Assembly: GCF_000526935.1 (NCBI RefSeq)
Contig: NZ_JAHA01000019.1
Span: 1 to 64,000, forward strand
Source: Butyrivibrio sp. FCS014
GTDB lineage: Bacteria; Bacillota; Clostridia; Lachnospirales; Lachnospiraceae
Length of the DNA: 64,000 nucleotides
Reading direction: 5' to 3'
Part shown: positions 62,047 through 64,000 of the stretch, one piece after another
Layout: the number at the start of each line of letters is the position of its first letter
Numbering within the stretch: the first letter of the stretch is position 1
The notes under the pieces: generated by a model
Database searches by the model: none
Told to the model about the DNA's origin: nothing
What the model saw: the letters and a program-made list of their open reading frames with translations, nothing else
Made by a program: the position numbers and the translations under genes

Positions 62047-63405
62047 TCAAATATGCTCTTTAAGTTTTGTTACTTCAGATATAACTGAGGTTGTTCCCAG
62101 TATCACTGCAGGCTTTCCAATAGCCTTGGCTTTTTCTATGGCATCCTTTACAGATGCTGTGGGAATAGCTTTAATACCCTCTTTCTCCAGTTCTTCGCAC
62201 TGCTTTGATGGACTGAATACGTAATGAGGATTGCCGGACTTTGTGATAATAACTGTGTCTGCAAGTGACTTCATCATGCGAGCCACCCCGGCATAATCCT
62301 TATCATCGGGAATTCCTATGATAACCGTTGCCTTTTCAATTTCATAGCTTTTCAAAACATCAATAACATTCTGACAGCTGGCGGAGTTGATACAGGCATC
62401 AAGGATCATAAAGGGGTTGCGTGATATAACTTCCATTCTTCCGGGATAGCTTAGCTTCTGAAGCTCCCTTCTTGCCATGTCTTCATCAAGACCGTTAAAA
62501 CCATCAAGACTATCATCAAAGCTGTCAAGACCATTAAGACTATCAATACCACCAAGAATATCTGCAGCAGCTGCCATGGCCAGTGCGCAGTTTCTCGCCT
62601 GGTGCACACCAAGAAGCGGAATTGTAATATCTCTAAACAGTGCTTCTCCTATTACAACATCAAAGATCATCCCGCCCTGAGAATATCTTACATTCGTAGC
62701 CATAAAGTCTTTTCCGTATTCCTTAAGAGTAACTCCAAGGCTGTCTGCTCTATCCAGTATCACCTTCATGACTTCGGGCTTCTGAGGCGCCACATAAACG
62801 CATTTCTGCTCTCCCGTAATAACATGGGATTTATCCCTTGCAATCTCCTCCAGCGTCTTTCCAAGTTCTCTCGTGTGCTCCAAAAAGATGCTGTTTATCA
62901 CCGCATACTCATGTTTTGCATTATTGGCATCGTCAAACTCTGCACCTTTGCCGCACTCGATAACATTAAAGTCCGTGCCCATATCATTAAAGTAAGTCAG
63001 CGCCAGATCCGCCTGTATCCCGATGGGACTGATACATACATCTTCCGGAAGAGTTTTCTCAATCTCATCAAGTTCAGGCTTTATCAAAGTCATATACTTT
63101 GCAAAATCGTCATCGCTGATCTTCTCCCCATCAATCCTGAACCTGTCGTTGAAGTCAGTAATATGAGGGCTTGTAAAAAGACCAACCTTATACCTGTCCT
63201 TGAGAAGGCAGGAAAGCATATTGGCAACAGAGCCCTTTCCCTTGCTTCCGGTTATCACAACCGCCGGGGAAACGGACTTTCTCCTCAGCAATTCATAAGT
63301 AAGATCAGGCCTTCTTTTGACTGAGTCCTTTGCATTATAGTCCCAGTGTTTTTCAGCCTTCAGATATGAGCTGTATACGTAATCCTCAGCTTCCTGTCTG
63401 TTCAT
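62047..63405 (-). CDS. folC: folylpolyglutamate synthase / dihydrofolate synthase-like Mur ligase
   Basis: Adds glutamate to folates (and may make dihydrofolate). 452 residues: P-loop V-I-T-G-S-K-G-K-G-S-V-A-N-M, folate loop F-T-S-P-H-I-T-D-F-N-D-R-F-R-I, E-C-G-K-G-A-E-F-D-D-A-N-N in place of the usual ExGxGGRxDxT, and I-F-L-E-H-T-R-E-L-G. The C-terminal domain begins near Y-P-G-R-M-E-V-I. ATG 63405 is preferred to TTG 63411 because GGGG lies at the right distance. It overlaps the ATP-grasp gene by 20 nt. The altered glycine loop means a related Mur-type activity cannot be excluded, but the folT neighbour supports folate. Confidence 0.8.
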   Translation of the reverse strand: MNRQEAEDYVYSSYLKAEKHWDYNAKDSVKRRPDLTYELLRRKSVSPAVVITGSKGKGSVANMLSCLLKDRYKVGLFTSPHITDFNDRFRIDGEKISDDDFAKYMTLIKPELDEIEKTLPEDVCISPIGIQADLALTYFNDMGTDFNVIECGKGAEFDDANNAKHEYAVINSIFLEHTRELGKTLEEIARDKSHVITGEQKCVYVAPQKPEVMKVILDRADSLGVTLKEYGKDFMATNVRYSQGGMIFDVVIGEALFRDITIPLLGVHQARNCALAMAAAADILGGIDSLNGLDSFDDSLDGFNGLDEDMARRELQKLSYPGRMEVISRNPFMILDACINSASCQNVIDVLKSYEIEKATVIIGIPDDKDYAGVARMMKSLADTVIITKSGNPHYVFSPSKQCEELEKEGIKAIPTASVKDAIEKAKAIGKPAVILGTTSVISEVTKLKEHI

Positions 63406-64000
63406 CCTCAAAGTCCCCTTTGATAGTCTCCATGATCATCCCTGCAATGTTCTTACCTGATGACTCCTCGATCCCCTCAAGCCCCGGCATTACATTTATC
63501 TCGCAAAAATACGGTTTATCCTCTCCAAATAAAAGATCTATCCCGACAAATTCAACACTGCTGCAAAGATAAATATCCCGCGCCAGAAGCCTTATACTGT
63601 CTGTGATCTCAAGGGGTTCCACCGATGCCCCAAGGGCCACATTGGCTCTGAAATCTCCCTGGGATTTTCTGATCATACCGGCTATAACTTCCCCTCGCAG
63701 ACTGAATATCCTCATATCCCGCCCATAGCTTGTGGAAATGTATTCTTCAAACAACAGCTCTTTTTCCGGGCCGTAGGTATCAAGGAGCCTTCTGTAATCC
63801 TCCGGGGATTCTACAAGAGAAATCTGCTCCCCCATGGAGCTCTCAAGCCCTTTAGCCACAAACGGCGTTCCCACTTTCCTGACCACTTCCTCATAGGGCA
63901 AAAGAGCTGTCCCAAGAACATACTTTGGAACTAGGAAATCAAGGGATTTGATATCTCTTAGCTGTTGATACTTGTTGATATACCTGTTAAAGGAGTGAAT
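63386..64000 (-). CDS. RimK-like ATP-grasp ligase, C-terminal part (runs off the right edge)
   Basis: 204 codons are visible, open to the edge. The ATP-grasp core is clear: T-P-F-V-A-K-G-L-E-S-S-M-G-E-Q-I-S-L-V, F-E-E-Y-I-S-T-S-Y-G-R-D-M-R-I-F, G-D-F-R-A-N-V-A-L-G-A and the metal site F-V-G-I-D-L-L-F-G-E followed by F-C-E-I-N-V-M-P-G-L-E-G-I. Relatives ligate amino acids such as glutamate to proteins or cofactors. Overlap with the Mur-type gene suggests a shared pathway, perhaps glutamylation of a folate-like cofactor; this is inference. Confidence 0.85.
   Translation of the reverse strand: MHSFNRYINKYQQLRDIKSLDFLVPKYVLGTALLPYEEVVRKVGTPFVAKGLESSMGEQISLVESPEDYRRLLDTYGPEKELLFEEYISTSYGRDMRIFSLRGEVIAGMIRKSQGDFRANVALGASVEPLEITDSIRLLARDIYLCSSVEFVGIDLLFGEDKPYFCEINVMPGLEGIEESSGKNIAGMIMETIKGDFEDEQTGS

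Overview
The window looks like a draft chromosomal fragment from a flagellated Lachnospiraceae bacterium, probably close to Butyrivibrio, Pseudobutyrivibrio or Roseburia. The reasons are the clostridial flagellar/chemotaxis gene order (flgD - TIGR02530 protein - flgE - flbD - motAB - fliL - fliM - fliY - fliOPQR - flhBAFG - PilZ - cheBAWCD - sigma-28), a MinCDE system, a tyrosine T-box, a tetrahydrofolate riboswitch in front of folT, and a plant cell wall arabinan locus. Genus level is inference. Nearly every gene is on the minus strand; folT is the only convincing plus-strand gene.

Layout. 1-6080: marR-type regulator, P-type cation ATPase, minE, minD, minC and tsf, every one carrying several frame changes as sequenced. 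tsf and minD belong to core families and their fragments join into normal proteins, so I read this mostly as poor sequence rather than decay. 6130-7102: rpsB with a leader and promoter. 7143-38916: a flagellar and chemotaxis cluster of about 32 kb, transcribed leftwards from fliK. It has sigma-28-like promoters before fliK and cheA, a terminator between flgE and flbD, and a final terminator at 7109-7147. An ISLre2-type insertion splits flhF. The cluster's tail encodes sigma-28, a FapA-like protein and poorly known envelope proteins. 39089-40686: tyrS under a T-box.

40690-58089: a sugar locus. It holds a membrane-anchored protein with two tandem sugar-binding domains, a YesM-type histidine kinase, a YtfQRT/YjfF-type ABC importer, an Rpn-type nuclease gene, a YesN-type response regulator, and a 2124-residue secreted protein with three GH43-type modules. 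The likely picture is that the tandem binding protein and kinase sense an arabinose- or galactofuranose-type sugar, the regulator drives expression, the GH43 protein releases the sugar outside, and the importer takes it up. 58525-61109: surE and a DUF3298-type lipoprotein. 61184-64000: a folate module (THF riboswitch-folT convergent with folC) and the end of an ATP-grasp ligase.

The most notable observations are the disrupted flhF with a cluster of hairpins beside the transposase gene; the tandem substrate-binding sensor next to its kinase and transporter; the 1044-residue hook protein with a repeated internal module; the cationic amphipathic C-terminal tail of the GH43 protein; and a coiled-coil membrane protein with a C-terminal helix-turn-helix at the end of the flagellar cluster.
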